Assembly (NCBI GenBank): GCA_013388645.1
Contig: JACAEV010000035.1
Location: 1-40,855, forward strand
Reading direction: 5' to 3'
Length of the DNA stretch: 40,855 nucleotides
DNA from: Syntrophaceae bacterium
Lineage (GTDB): Bacteria > Desulfobacterota > BSN033 > UBA1163
Shown: positions 6,537 through 15,452 of the stretch, piece after piece
Layout of the letters: each line of letters begins with the position of its first letter
Position numbering within the stretch: position 1 is the first letter of the stretch
The notes under the pieces: generated by a model
The model's database searches: none
What the model saw: the letters and a program-made list of their open reading frames with translations, nothing else
What the model was told of the DNA's origin: nothing
Made by a program: the position numbers and the translations under genes

Positions 6537-8537
6537 ATGATCACGCTCAACCATATTCAGAAACAGTTTGGAAGCAAAATTCTTTTTAAGGACTGCTCCC
6601 TTCAGATCGGAGTGAGGGATCGAGTAGGTCTCATCGGCCCCAACGGTTCCGGGAAGACGACTCTCTTCCGCATGATCTTGGGAGAGGAATCGGTCGATGA
6701 GGGAGAGATCCTCATTGCCAAAGGGGTAACAATCGGCTATCTCCCTCAGGAAGTCATTTCTTTAAGAGGCAACACGGTTCTGACTGAGGTTTTAAAAAGC
6801 CTGACCCATATCGCCTCCCTTCAAGATAAGATGAACATTTTAGAAGAGGAACTTTCATCCATTGAGGATCCAAAAAAACAAGAGAAGCTATCAAAGGAAT
6901 ATGGAAAACTCCAAGAGCGTTACACCCTCCTCGGAGGATATGGCCTCGAGGCTGAGGCAAAGCGTATCCTTTACGGTTTAGGATTTAAAGAAAGGGATTT
7001 TGATCGATCTACTGAGGAGCTGAGTGGGGGATGGCTGATGCGCATCGCCCTGGCAAAAATTCTTCTCCAATCTCCTGATCTCCTCCTTCTTGATGAGCCG
7101 ACCAATCACCTCGATTTGGCCTCCCTCATCTGGCTGGAGGAATTTTTAATCAATTATCCAGGTGCCATGGTGATCGTTTCCCACGATCGGGTTTTTCTGA
7201 ACCATCTCATCGATCGGATTGCAGAGATTGAAGCTCAAAAAATTGATCTCTATTATGGTGACTATGACCATTACTTACAGGAAAAGGAGTCTCGGATTCA
7301 AATTCTCGAAGCCACCTATAAAACTCAGCAGAGGAAAATTGAACAAACCGAACGGTTTATTGAACGATTTCGGGCTAAAAACACCAAATCGAGCCAGGTT
7401 CAAAGTCGAATTAAGATGCTCGAAAAAATTGAGCGAATTGAACTTCCAGAAAAAAAGAAAGAGATTCGATTCCGCTTCCCTGCCCCAAAAAGGAGCGGCC
7501 ATAAGGTGGTGGAGGTAAAAAATCTTCATAAATGTTATGGAGAGACAGTGGTCTATCAGGGGATCGATCTTAATCTCTACCGAGGAGACAAAGTGGCTCT
7601 GGTCGGCCCCAATGGGGCGGGGAAATCGACCCTTCTCAAAATTTTGGCAGGTGTTCTTGATTTTGAAGAAGGGGAGGTGGTGTTAGGCAAGGATGTAACC
7701 CGAGCCTACTTTGCCCAACATCAGTTTGATCTCCTCCATCCAGAAAATACGGTCTTTGAAGAACTTCTATCCGTTGCCACGGATGAAAGCCAGACAGACC
7801 TTCGGACGATTCTGGGAACCTTCCTCTTTAGTGGAGATGAGATAGAGAAAAAAGTCTCTGTTTTAAGCGGTGGGGAAAAGAGTCGCCTGATTTTGGCAAA
7901 GATGCTCCTCAAGCCTGCCAATTTTCTTCTCTTGGATGAACCCACCAGCCATCTGGACATTCCTTCTCGAAATGTCCTGGAGGCGGCTTTGAAACAATTT
8001 CAGGGAACCCTCTGCCTCATCACTCATGACCGTCACCTGATCAATGAAATTGCCAATAAGGTCATCGAGATTGATCAGGGAGTCCCGCATCTCTACCCTG
8101 GAAACTATGATTATTACCTTTACAAAAAACAGCAAGGCCCCGTTCAAGAGACTGAGAAAGAAGTAAAAAACGAGGCTAAGGTCAAGGTTGAGGAAAAAGA
8201 AAAATCTGGAAAAAAGAAAACAACATACATGGCGAAAGAGGAGAGGCGAAAAAGAGCACAGGAAATTGACCAATTTAAAAAGCAACTCTCCAGTCTTGAG
8301 AAGAGATTTCAGGAAGTCGAAAAATCTTTACACGATGCCACCCAAAAACTGGACCAACTCAACCAAAAACTTTCTGATCCGAATCTCTACTTAAATCAGC
8401 AAGAAACTTATGAAACCGTCCAGACCCATCAACAGGTGAAGGAACAGGTGAAAGAGCTGACCCAACTCTGGGAATTCCTCGCTCTGGAGTTGGAAGAATT
8501 AAAAATGGCAAACCTCCTGTCCAATCCTAAAAATTAG
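6537..8537 (+). CDS. ABC-F family ATPase (Uup/YheS-like)
   Basis: 666 residues with two soluble ABC domains and no membrane segment, the mark of the ABC-F class that acts on ribosomes rather than in transport. First domain: Walker A GPNGSGKTT near 36-44, signature LSGGWLMRIALAK near 161, Walker B DLLLLDEPTNHLD near 180. A charged linker (YKTQQRKIEQTERFIERFRAKN) corresponds to the P-site tRNA interaction motif region. Second domain: GPNGAGKST near 360, LSGGEKSRLILAK near 444, LLLDEPTSHLD. A lysine/glutamate-rich stretch (about 540-580) and a C-terminal coiled coil follow, as in Uup/YheS. The likely job is to rescue stalled ribosomes or assist translation of difficult sequences. An antibiotic-resistance role is possible but not indicated. 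Confidence 0.9.
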   Translation: MITLNHIQKQFGSKILFKDCSLQIGVRDRVGLIGPNGSGKTTLFRMILGEESVDEGEILIAKGVTIGYLPQEVISLRGNTVLTEVLKSLTHIASLQDKMNILEEELSSIEDPKKQEKLSKEYGKLQERYTLLGGYGLEAEAKRILYGLGFKERDFDRSTEELSGGWLMRIALAKILLQSPDLLLLDEPTNHLDLASLIWLEEFLINYPGAMVIVSHDRVFLNHLIDRIAEIEAQKIDLYYGDYDHYLQEKESRIQILEATYKTQQRKIEQTERFIERFRAKNTKSSQVQSRIKMLEKIERIELPEKKKEIRFRFPAPKRSGHKVVEVKNLHKCYGETVVYQGIDLNLYRGDKVALVGPNGAGKSTLLKILAGVLDFEEGEVVLGKDVTRAYFAQHQFDLLHPENTVFEELLSVATDESQTDLRTILGTFLFSGDEIEKKVSVLSGGEKSRLILAKMLLKPANFLLLDEPTSHLDIPSRNVLEAALKQFQGTLCLITHDRHLINEIANKVIEIDQGVPHLYPGNYDYYLYKKQQGPVQETEKEVKNEAKVKVEEKEKSGKKKTTYMAKEERRKRAQEIDQFKKQLSSLEKRFQEVEKSLHDATQKLDQLNQKLSDPNLYLNQQETYETVQTHQQVKEQVKELTQLWEFLALELEELKMANLLSNPKN

Positions 8538-8644
8538 TGTTCATATCTAAAAACCATCCAAAACAATGTGATGATAAAAAGTTTGAGTTGAATCATTCAT
8601 GATAAAGGGGAATACTATTGAACGGTAATCCACAGTGATAAGAT

Positions 8645-9796
8645 ATGACTACTCAAACGATGCCAAAGATATTAACCCGTGACTTTCTTCTTGTTTTTTT
8701 AGCGCAATTCACTTTTACATTCGTTTTCCATATCCTGATTCCCACTCTCCCAATCTACCTTTCAAGATTGGGATCTACAGAGGAAGAGATCGGTGTGCTC
8801 ATTGGAATCTTTTTTTTCTCCTCATTAGTGTTAAGGCCCTTTGTTGGAAAAGCCCTTTTGAAAACCCAGGAAAAAAACTTTATGATTGCTGGGGCCCTTC
8901 TCTTTGCATTCACTTCTGTTGCCTATCTCTTTGCTCCCCCTTTTTGGCCTGTTTTGATCGTGAGGATCTTTCAGGGAATAGGATTCGCATTTTTCCAAAC
9001 TGCCTCACTAACATTGATCGTCAATATCAGCTCAGAGGCCCACAGAGGGAGAAGCGTCAGTTATTTTTATCTGGCCATCAACCTCTCCGGTGCTTTAGGT
9101 CCTTCCCTTGGGATGTTCCTGATCAACCACTTTAGTTTCTCCATCCTTTTCTGGGTCTGTTTAGGTCTCTCATTAGGTTCATTATTTATTACTCATCGAT
9201 TGGGTCTGAGAACAATCATTCCATTGCCGGATGTCCCCAGCGAAGACCATTCTTTAATCAGTAGGAAAGCTATTCCAACGTCTATCGTCAGCTCCCTTTC
9301 TCTCTTCATCTGGGGAGCTCTCACTGCCTTCTTCCCTCTTTTTGCGATTGATCAAGGTGTTTCCAATCCCGGGCTTTTTTTTACCACTATGGCCATCATG
9401 CTTATTTTGGGCCGTGCTTTGGGTGGGAAGTTATTGGATCTCTACAGCAAAGAAAGAATTATCCTACCTTGCCTGGCCACTTATATCATTTCAATGGTCA
9501 TCCTCGCTTTTTCAAAAACACTACCCATGTTTATTCTGACTGCAGTCATTTGGGGGATTGGTCATGCCTTTCTCATACCTTCTGTGTTGGTCTCTACCCT
9601 TGAGCGTGTGGGAACTTCTCCTGGTCCAGCCATGGGGACGTTCACAGCCATTACGGATTTGGGAGTAAGCTTGGGACCAATGATCACGGGTATCATCGTT
9701 CATAATGCGGGCTATCCAATCATGTTTCTCTGTTTGGCCCTCACCGGCGTCATCAATCTCTGTTACTTCTATTTCTTCGTGAGAAAAAAGGAATGA
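8645..9796 (+). CDS. MFS transporter
   Basis: 383 residues with about 12 hydrophobic segments and little soluble sequence. It starts FLLVFLAQFTFTFVFHILIPTLPIY, followed by a cytoplasmic loop LVLRPFVGKALLKTQEKN in the position of the major facilitator loop 2-3 motif. RIFQGIGFAFFQTASLTLIVNI is the fourth/fifth-helix region of drug/metabolite efflux-type MFS proteins, and RGRSVSYFYLAINLSGALGP is typical of the same group. The central loop separates two six-helix halves. The substrate cannot be inferred. No strong ribosome-binding site is seen before the ATG, and the gene stands alone, 107 bp after the ABC-F gene. Confidence 0.85.
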   Translation: MTTQTMPKILTRDFLLVFLAQFTFTFVFHILIPTLPIYLSRLGSTEEEIGVLIGIFFFSSLVLRPFVGKALLKTQEKNFMIAGALLFAFTSVAYLFAPPFWPVLIVRIFQGIGFAFFQTASLTLIVNISSEAHRGRSVSYFYLAINLSGALGPSLGMFLINHFSFSILFWVCLGLSLGSLFITHRLGLRTIIPLPDVPSEDHSLISRKAIPTSIVSSLSLFIWGALTAFFPLFAIDQGVSNPGLFFTTMAIMLILGRALGGKLLDLYSKERIILPCLATYIISMVILAFSKTLPMFILTAVIWGIGHAFLIPSVLVSTLERVGTSPGPAMGTFTAITDLGVSLGPMITGIIVHNAGYPIMFLCLALTGVINLCYFYFFVRKKE

Positions 9797-9907
9797 TTCT
9801 TATATATGATGGATTCCCCAACCATCATTGCTTTCACCTCCTCAATAGGGATGACTTCAGCTTGTAGAAAATGAAAGTATTTTCAGAAAGTTCCCTGAAA
9901 TAGGCTT

Positions 9908-11185
9908 TTAAAATGCCTTGGTTGTAAGCCAAAGTGATAGGGGGGGGAAGAGTATAATGATGATCAAGCCAACCGTAAGGAGAATGATGAAAGGCCACAC
10001 ACCGCGAATCACCTCCGACATGGCGGTTTTGGCAAGGCCCAGGATAACATAAAGGTTCATCCCCACTGGTGGAGTGATGAGTGCCAACTCCATATTGACA
10101 GTAAAGATGATGCCAAACCATACAGGGTCTACCTCTAAGACTCGGATGATAGGAAACAAAATTGGAACCGAGATAAGGATGATGGATACCACCTCGAGGA
10201 AGCATCCGAGGAAAAGGAGCAGAAAATTGATAAATATCAGGAAACCCCATTTTCCAAGAGCGATGCTTGTGGCAAACTGAACGATTTTCTGAGGGATCTG
10301 GTTTATCGTTAGCACCTGGCCAAAGTAGACCGCAGCCCCGATGATCATAAGGAGCATCGACGTTACCTTTACAGTGTCTTTAAGAATGGGAATCATGTCC
10401 CTCAATCTCAGCCTCCTATAAACGACAAAACAGATGATGAAACTCATTGCTGCGCCAATCCCGGCTGCTTCTGTAGGGGTGAAAGCACCGGAGTAGATGC
10501 CACCGATAATTACAGGAGGAAGGATGAGGGAGAATGCAACGCGTTTTAGAGCTGCTCCTTTCTCCGCCCATGTTGATGAAGATTCTTTGGCCAGTTCAGG
10601 TAACTTCTGGGAATGAAACCAGCAGTAGATGATAAAGAGGAGGGAGATAACAATACCAGGGAGGATACCCGCGATAAAGAGTTTGCCCACAGAAGTGTCG
10701 GTAATGGCACCGTAGATGATCATGGGGCCGCTCGGGGGGATAAGGATTCCAAGAGTACCGCCTGCTGCCAGGAGTCCGAGAGTAAAGGGTTGATCGTATT
10801 GGTATCGCAACATGGCTGGAATGGCTAAGGTCCCGATGGTGAGGGCAGTGGCCGTGCTCGATCCGCATATGGCTGCAAATAGAGAACAGGCCACCACAGT
10901 GGTGATAGCCAGTCCACCCGGGAGATGCCTTAGCCACACATGGACGAAATCAAAAAGATCATCTCCCACGCCTCCTTTGGCCATGATCTGGGCCATGAGA
11001 GTGAAAAGTGGTATAGCAAGGAGCACGAAATTGTCCATGGAGCCGTACATGGTCCCTGCAAGAGAAGATAGATTCTGACCCGAGAGCAGAATAATTCCAG
11101 CGGCCAATGACCCGAGAGAGAGGAATACAGGGAGTCCCGTAAAGAGAAGAGCAAAGAGGATGATGAAGATGATCAGAATTTCCAT
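9908..11185 (-). CDS. dctM: TRAP transporter large permease subunit DctM
   Basis: 425 residues and about 12 hydrophobic segments, with typical DctM/TRAP large-subunit stretches: GLPVFLSLGSLAAGIILL, AAICGSSTATALTIGTLAIPAML, GILIPPSGPMIIYG, FTPTEAAGIGA and ELALITPPVGMNLYV. The subunit carries solute with sodium, receiving it from the periplasmic DctP protein. I start it at the ATG at 11185, whose A is also the last base of the dctQ stop codon (TAATG), so the two genes are translationally coupled. A start 10 residues upstream would lie wholly inside dctQ. It is the last gene of the XRE-lyase-dctPQM operon. Confidence 0.92.
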   Translation of the reverse strand: MEILIIFIILFALLFTGLPVFLSLGSLAAGIILLSGQNLSSLAGTMYGSMDNFVLLAIPLFTLMAQIMAKGGVGDDLFDFVHVWLRHLPGGLAITTVVACSLFAAICGSSTATALTIGTLAIPAMLRYQYDQPFTLGLLAAGGTLGILIPPSGPMIIYGAITDTSVGKLFIAGILPGIVISLLFIIYCWFHSQKLPELAKESSSTWAEKGAALKRVAFSLILPPVIIGGIYSGAFTPTEAAGIGAAMSFIICFVVYRRLRLRDMIPILKDTVKVTSMLLMIIGAAVYFGQVLTINQIPQKIVQFATSIALGKWGFLIFINFLLLFLGCFLEVVSIILISVPILFPIIRVLEVDPVWFGIIFTVNMELALITPPVGMNLYVILGLAKTAMSEVIRGVWPFIILLTVGLIIIILFPPLSLWLTTKAF

Positions 11186-11697
11186 TATATGCTCCCAGTC
11201 TTCCCTTTGAACCAAGGGATTAGTTTTACCGCTTTTGTAAAAAACTGGAGGAATAGTAGGGCCGAACCAACCGGGACTGCGAGCTGAGGGATGAAGAGTG
11301 GAAAATCGATCGCAATGGATCGGTTGTTAAGACTGATGGAGAATTGAACCAGTTCCAATCCCTTCAAAAAGAGAATGGAGCAAAAGATAATCCCCACCAC
11401 ACAATGGAAAAGGTGAAAACAGGGCTTCATTTTTTCCGGGAGTTTCGAGAGAAGCAAATCGACTCCGATATGGGCATCTTCCTTCAGGGCATAGGCGGCC
11501 CCGAGAAAGGCAGCCCATATCATGAGATAGGTAGAAATCTCTTCCGACCATCCAACCGGCTGATTCAGCGCATATCGCATCACCACAGCATAGGTGACAG
11601 TGAATGTCATCACTCCTGTGAAGAGACCACCCAATACCGATCCGACATGGGTAAGGCCATTGATGAGGCTCTCTATTTTCCTGAGCACATACGACAT
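11185..11697 (-). CDS. dctQ: TRAP transporter small permease subunit DctQ
   Basis: 170 residues with four hydrophobic helices: VGSVLGGLFTGVMTFTVTYAVVMRY, the ISTYLMIWAAFLGAAYALKEDAHIGVDLL motif region that marks DctQ proteins, FHCVVGIIFCSILFLKGLEL, and a last helix near LAVPVGSALLFLQFF. DctQ scaffolds the large subunit DctM. The ATG lies 3 bases after the dctP stop codon with AAGAGG overlapping the end of dctP. The gene ends in a TAATG overlap with dctM, so dctP, dctQ and dctM must be one transcript. Confidence 0.9.
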   Translation of the reverse strand: MSYVLRKIESLINGLTHVGSVLGGLFTGVMTFTVTYAVVMRYALNQPVGWSEEISTYLMIWAAFLGAAYALKEDAHIGVDLLLSKLPEKMKPCFHLFHCVVGIIFCSILFLKGLELVQFSISLNNRSIAIDFPLFIPQLAVPVGSALLFLQFFTKAVKLIPWFKGKTGSI

Positions 11698-11700
11698 GAC

Positions 11701-12693
11701 TTACCTCTTGATTCTCGAGATCAGATCGACAAGCTCCTCTCCTTCCTTGCCTGTTATCTTAAGAAAATAGTCAAGGACAGGTTTTTGCATTACCATCTGC
11801 CACGCCTGCTCTTCTTGTTCCGTCTGCATATGGACGTTCATCTTTTTCTTCAACTCTGCCACAGACGTATCTTTGAAATTTTCACTGTCTTCGAGGCTCT
11901 TTTTCTGAACCGTCATGGCGGACTCCCTGATGGCACCTTGGAGATCAACGGGGAGGGACTTCCAGAAGGTGGGATTCACAAAAAGGACATGGATGACGGT
12001 GAAGTTGTTGGAGACGGTGCCGTACTTATGAAACTCATAGTAGTGACGGGTGAGCGCAGCATCAACGCCAGTAAGGCCGATATCGATCGTCCCACGCTCG
12101 AGTGCAGTGTGAACCTCAGGACCGCTTATCGGGACAGCGGCCGCGCCCAACGCCTCTGAGCCCAGGTTCATGATCTTGGATGTCCCTCGTATTTTCTTCC
12201 CCTTGAAATCTGCCGGCATGATAAGAGGTTTGTCTTTTGAAGTATAAATGTTGGTCCGGGTCTGTAACATCCACATTACCGGCACTACGCCCTTCGTTTC
12301 CATCTTCTTGAAAAGCGTCGCCCCCACTTCTCCGCTGGCCGCTTTATCGATTACAGGGATTTTCGTAACGAGGAATGGGACTATGAAAATGTCCATTGCA
12401 GGGATGATGCCGGACCATTCGAAGTTCGTCGTCACCGCTGCTTCAATGGCTCCGGTGGCAACCGCATTCATGGTCTCTTTCGGTTTAAAGGCCTGAGCTG
12501 CTGGATATATCTCAATGGCAACCTTACCACCCGTCTTCTGCTCCACCAGACTCTTGAATGCCTTCACATCATCCGACAAGAAGTGGGTTTCCGGCATCTG
12601 GTGGGAAATTCTCATTTTGAACTGGGCAGCGAACAGAGGAGAACTGAAAAGCACCACTAACGTTACAACCATCATCCATCTTGCTATTTTCAT
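11701..12693 (-). CDS. dctP: TRAP transporter solute-binding protein DctP
   Basis: 330 residues. A cleavable signal peptide (MKIARWMMVVTLVVLFSSPLFA, cut before AQF) precedes a DctP-type periplasmic binding protein: FKMRISHQMPETHFLSDD, GGKVAIEIYPAAQ, FKGKKIRGTSKI (where the family's ligand-carboxylate arginine sits) and TALERGTIDIGLTG. I start it at the ATG at 12693, because AAGGAGG lies 8 bases upstream of it while the in-frame ATG at 12711 has no such site. The ligand is probably a small organic acid, as for most DctP proteins. The lyase gene 14 bp upstream suggests a dicarboxylate or methylated malate-like acid, but this is inference. Confidence 0.9.
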   Translation of the reverse strand: MKIARWMMVVTLVVLFSSPLFAAQFKMRISHQMPETHFLSDDVKAFKSLVEQKTGGKVAIEIYPAAQAFKPKETMNAVATGAIEAAVTTNFEWSGIIPAMDIFIVPFLVTKIPVIDKAASGEVGATLFKKMETKGVVPVMWMLQTRTNIYTSKDKPLIMPADFKGKKIRGTSKIMNLGSEALGAAAVPISGPEVHTALERGTIDIGLTGVDAALTRHYYEFHKYGTVSNNFTVIHVLFVNPTFWKSLPVDLQGAIRESAMTVQKKSLEDSENFKDTSVAELKKKMNVHMQTEQEEQAWQMVMQKPVLDYFLKITGKEGEELVDLISRIKR

Positions 12694-12707
12694 CTTTCCT
12701 ACCTCCT

Positions 12708-13595
12708 TCATTTTTTTGTGAGCTCGAAAAGCTCCTTGTAATAATGACGCTCGATAGCCCTTACCTCTTCAAGACCAACCAGTTGATTAAAATCGCTAAA
12801 GGTTATCATTTTATCCATGATGCCTGTCGTTGTTCCCTTCTTGGCCAGTTCCTCCATGACTCTCCTTACCCCCCAGGCGGCAGCATAGAGGGTGGATAGG
12901 GGAAAGGTGACGATGCTGTATCCGATTTCCTGAAGTTCTTTTGCAGTGAGGATTGGGGTTTTACCGCCCTCTACCATGTTTGCTGACATGGGCGCCTTCA
13001 CTTCTCTGCAGACCCGTCTCATATCATCGATCGAAGACGGCGCTTCAATGAAGATAATGTCAGCCCCCGCTTCGGCGAACCTGTTCCCCCTTTCGATGGC
13101 TTCGTCCATTCCATACACTGCCAAGGAATCTGTCCTGGCCATGATCATGAGATCATCATCTCTCCTCGCGTCTACTGCTGCCTTGATCTTTGCAATCATC
13201 TCCCCTGTCGAGATGACCTGTTTCCCCTCCATATGTCCGCAGCGTTTGGGGAAGACCTGATCTTCAATAAAAAGACCTGCCACTCCGGCATTCTCAAAGA
13301 CTCGGACTGTTCGTTGCACATTCGTGACATTGCCGTGTCCGGTATCACCATCAACAAAGAGAGGGATATCCACCGATTCTGCGATATACCTCGCTTGATT
13401 GACCATCTCCGTTAGGGTGAGGAGGGACACATCGGGTTTTGCCAAAAGAGATGCTGAGGTCGGGTAGCCCCCAAGTGTCACGGCCTTAAAACTTGCCTGC
13501 TCTATAATTTTTGCAGAGAGAGCATCATAAGCTCCTGGCAAAATAAGGATTTCTTCATCTAAAACAAGTTTCTTAAAAAGGGTCGTCTTTTTCAT
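12708..13595 (-). CDS. Isocitrate lyase / PEP mutase family lyase
   Basis: 295 residues. The TIM-barrel superfamily of isocitrate lyase, methylisocitrate lyase, 2,3-dimethylmalate lyase, oxaloacetate decarboxylase and PEP mutase is shown by LPGAYDALSAKIIEQ, the metal-binding VDGDTGHGN (residues about 81-89), IEDQVFPKRCGHMEGK with the catalytic loop Cys-Gly-His, ARTDSLAVYGMDEAIERG and EAPSS. The loop KRCGH indicates a C-C lyase (PrpB/dimethylmalate lyase type) rather than a phosphonomutase. It lies directly upstream of dctP (14 bp) and 57 bp after the XRE-cupin regulator gene, so the imported acid is probably its substrate or a near precursor. Methylisocitrate, 2,3-dimethylmalate and oxaloacetate-type substrates cannot be told apart from sequence. 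Confidence 0.88.
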   Translation of the reverse strand: MKKTTLFKKLVLDEEILILPGAYDALSAKIIEQASFKAVTLGGYPTSASLLAKPDVSLLTLTEMVNQARYIAESVDIPLFVDGDTGHGNVTNVQRTVRVFENAGVAGLFIEDQVFPKRCGHMEGKQVISTGEMIAKIKAAVDARRDDDLMIMARTDSLAVYGMDEAIERGNRFAEAGADIIFIEAPSSIDDMRRVCREVKAPMSANMVEGGKTPILTAKELQEIGYSIVTFPLSTLYAAAWGVRRVMEELAKKGTTTGIMDKMITFSDFNQLVGLEEVRAIERHYYKELFELTKK

Positions 13596-13652
13596 CTTAT
13601 CAATTCCTCATCTCTTTATCTAAATCAACGAAAAGGATATAAAAACCAAGTT

Positions 13653-14240
13653 CTACTTTTTAGACGAAAAAACTACTAACAATTTTGAGGGCTTATTACC
13701 AAGGCTTCTTGCATAATGCGGCTTCATGGATTCAAAACAATAACAATCGCCTTTTTCAAGTAAGTAGGTCTTCCCATCGTAAACAAATTCATGTCTTCCT
13801 TCTAAAACATAGGTTATTTCTTGACCTTCATGGACTAAAGGCTCATCAGGGAATTCAGGTCCAACGGTCACAATGTAACCATCCATCATTCGATTCAACT
13901 TCTTGTCATTGATCGGTTCGTAAGTATAGGCAGAACTTCCGGATTGTCGGGGGATCACCTTCCTGTCTGAGGCTTTTACAATAGAGATGGAGGCTCCATC
14001 ATTTTGTCGAGTTTCCCCGCTTATCAGGAAGAAGACATCCACTCCAAGCACATAAGCAATTTTAGTGAGGGTGCTGATGGGCGGCTCTCTCTTCATGGTT
14101 TCTATTTGACTGATGTAGCTCTTGGCAAATCCCGTTCTTTTAGCCAATTCATCCAACGTTAATCTTTTTTTCTGCCTGATAACACGAATACGAAGTCCAA
14201 TCGCTTTACAGATCTCTTTTGCATTTTTTTCTGCAATCAT
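13653..14240 (-). CDS. XRE-family transcriptional regulator with C-terminal cupin
   Basis: 195 residues from the ATG at 14240. An N-terminal helix-turn-helix (RIRVIRQKKRLTLDELAKRTGFAKSYISQIETMKREPPISTL) is followed by a cupin barrel (HEGQEITYVLEGRHEFVYDGKTYLLEKGDCYCFESMKPHYAR) that should bind a small effector or metal. Regulators of this layout usually control the adjacent catabolic or transport operon. Here it is the first gene of the lyase-dctPQM operon. Another in-frame ATG at 14252 lies inside the -10 region of the predicted promoter and cannot easily be in the transcript, so 14240 is preferred; this leaves a leader of only a few bases. A near-perfect palindrome between -35 and -10 suggests autoregulation. 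Confidence 0.88.
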   Translation of the reverse strand: MIAEKNAKEICKAIGLRIRVIRQKKRLTLDELAKRTGFAKSYISQIETMKREPPISTLTKIAYVLGVDVFFLISGETRQNDGASISIVKASDRKVIPRQSGSSAYTYEPINDKKLNRMMDGYIVTVGPEFPDEPLVHEGQEITYVLEGRHEFVYDGKTYLLEKGDCYCFESMKPHYARSLGNKPSKLLVVFSSKK

Positions 14241-14251
14241 ATTAGTGAACA

Positions 14252-14280
14252 TATATACACTTAAAGTGAATATTTGTCAA
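14252..14280 (-). promoter_or_regulatory. Promoter of the XRE-lyase-TRAP operon with operator in its spacer
   Basis: On the minus strand TTGACA (14280-14275) and TATATA (14257-14252) are 17 bases apart. A palindrome of 21 bp centred on 14263 (14253-14273) fills the spacer: arms ATATTCACTT and AAGTGTATAT around one base, with a single mismatched pair. A repressor bound there would exclude RNA polymerase; the XRE-cupin protein encoded immediately downstream is the obvious candidate. Confidence 0.7.
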
Positions 14281-14496
14281 TAAAAATTTTAAGATCTCAG
14301 CAATGAAGAGTCAGGGGTGTTGGAAAGACGGCGTATGGGCGTAAGAGGTTATGGGGTTGGAGAGAGCCAAGGAGGAGGAAATAAGAGGCCGCTGATCCAT
14401 GGGTTGGGATCGTAATCGGAGGTTAGATTGTCAGGGAGGGGAGAACTGGAGCAGCCGAGTGGGTCAAGAGGAATCAAAACGGATTTGAAATCGTTT

Positions 14497-15138
14497 TTAA
14501 AGCGTTGCCGTGATATCTGATTGAGCCATACGGGCATTTCGCCAAGCTTCCAGCAATCGAAAAGCCAGGTTCTTTGCTGAGCCAAATCTACCCGGGAAAT
14601 CTCTCTTAAGGAGGTTGGATTTGTAGAGAAGCTGTGCGAGCAGATGAGCGATCTGTAAGAGAAAGTAAAAGATCTTGGTTGAGTTAGGATGATTGGTGTA
14701 GGCATGCTCCAGTTCGTATCTTCCCTTTTTTTGTACGTTGAATCCCTCATTTTCAATTTTCCATCGCATCCTCCCTCCGTCATTCGATAAGGTCGTAATC
14801 TTTTTAGATGAGAGATGGCAGTTAGTGACCCACTTGAACTTGGCCGTTTTGTTTTGACCCTCCTGGTCGGGTTTGGTCTCCAGGCACTCGATGGCGGACA
14901 ACGTATGTTCCTTCTTTTGGGAGTCGACATAGGCGATATCAACGACCCAGCGGAAGACCTGTTTGATTTGGGCCCCCTTGCCCGTGCGCCAAACCAACCG
15001 GTTCTCGGGCTGTAATCGGGACAGTGCATCAAACTCCTCGTTGACGGAGGGCAAATCGTCGTCCTTTAGAACGCTCATCTTATCGCGATAAAAAGGGCCC
15101 ATGAACTCCAAATTAAAAAAGGCACGTTCTAATTGATC
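14497..15138 (-). pseudogene. Truncated transposase, C-terminal part
   Basis: An open frame of about 213 codons (start-like TTG at 15111; frame open back to a TAG at 15141) encodes the C-terminal half of a DDE-type transposase. RWKIENEGFNVQKKGRYELE, followed by the tail EHAYTNHPNSTKIFYFLLQI, resembles the YREK-like region of IS4-superfamily transposases. The N-terminal half with the first catalytic Asp residues is missing, and the upstream DNA ends abruptly before the IS5-family element. Most likely this is a remnant left by deletion or by insertion of another element. The exact IS family is uncertain. No terminal inverted repeat was recognised. Confidence 0.65.
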
Positions 15139-15351
15139 CTATCGCCCCACCTCTTTGCTGGTTGACACAAAAACACACTTATCCTATGCTTAATGCCGCG
15201 TGAGATTAGGTAGAAAATATTGGTTTCGTCTAAGGGCAACGGTAAGGATGCCCGTTCCGTCTAACGGTAACAATGTTCGTCTTCAAATTCTTTAACCCTA
15301 ACCTTTTGACGATATACCAAACGGGTTTCGCAACCCTAACCTATAGACTTT
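15139..15351. other. Spacer between transposase remnant and IS5-family element
   Basis: No gene. It holds one copy of the dispersed GGCAACGGTAA repeat (15235-15252), a second TCTAACGGTAA word at about 15260, and two direct copies of AACCCTAACC (15294-15303 and 15332-15341) just outside the IS left end. Confidence 0.4.
15235..15252 (+). repeat. Dispersed near-palindromic repeat (GGCAACGGTAA...GATGCC), copy 1
   Basis: GGCAACGGTAAGGATGCC, preceded by GTCTAAG. An almost identical 18-mer is at 38354-38371, preceded by GTCTAAA. The ends GGCA/TGCC are complementary, so each copy can fold on itself. Confidence 0.5.
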
Positions 15352-15452
15352 AGGGTTCCTCTAAAAATTGATGAAAATTATTATCAACACTCTACCAATT
15401 TAACAACCGGTATGTTATGGTGATTAAAGACAACATTTAAAGGAGAGAGATC

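Noticed and set aside
14241-14252. ATG at 14252 as the start of the XRE-cupin gene
   Set aside because: It lies within the -10 box of the predicted promoter, so it would not be in the mRNA; ATG 14240 is used.
14349-15032. 227-codon minus-strand frame beside the transposase remnant
   Set aside because: It overlaps the transposase remnant out of frame; composition is not protein-like.
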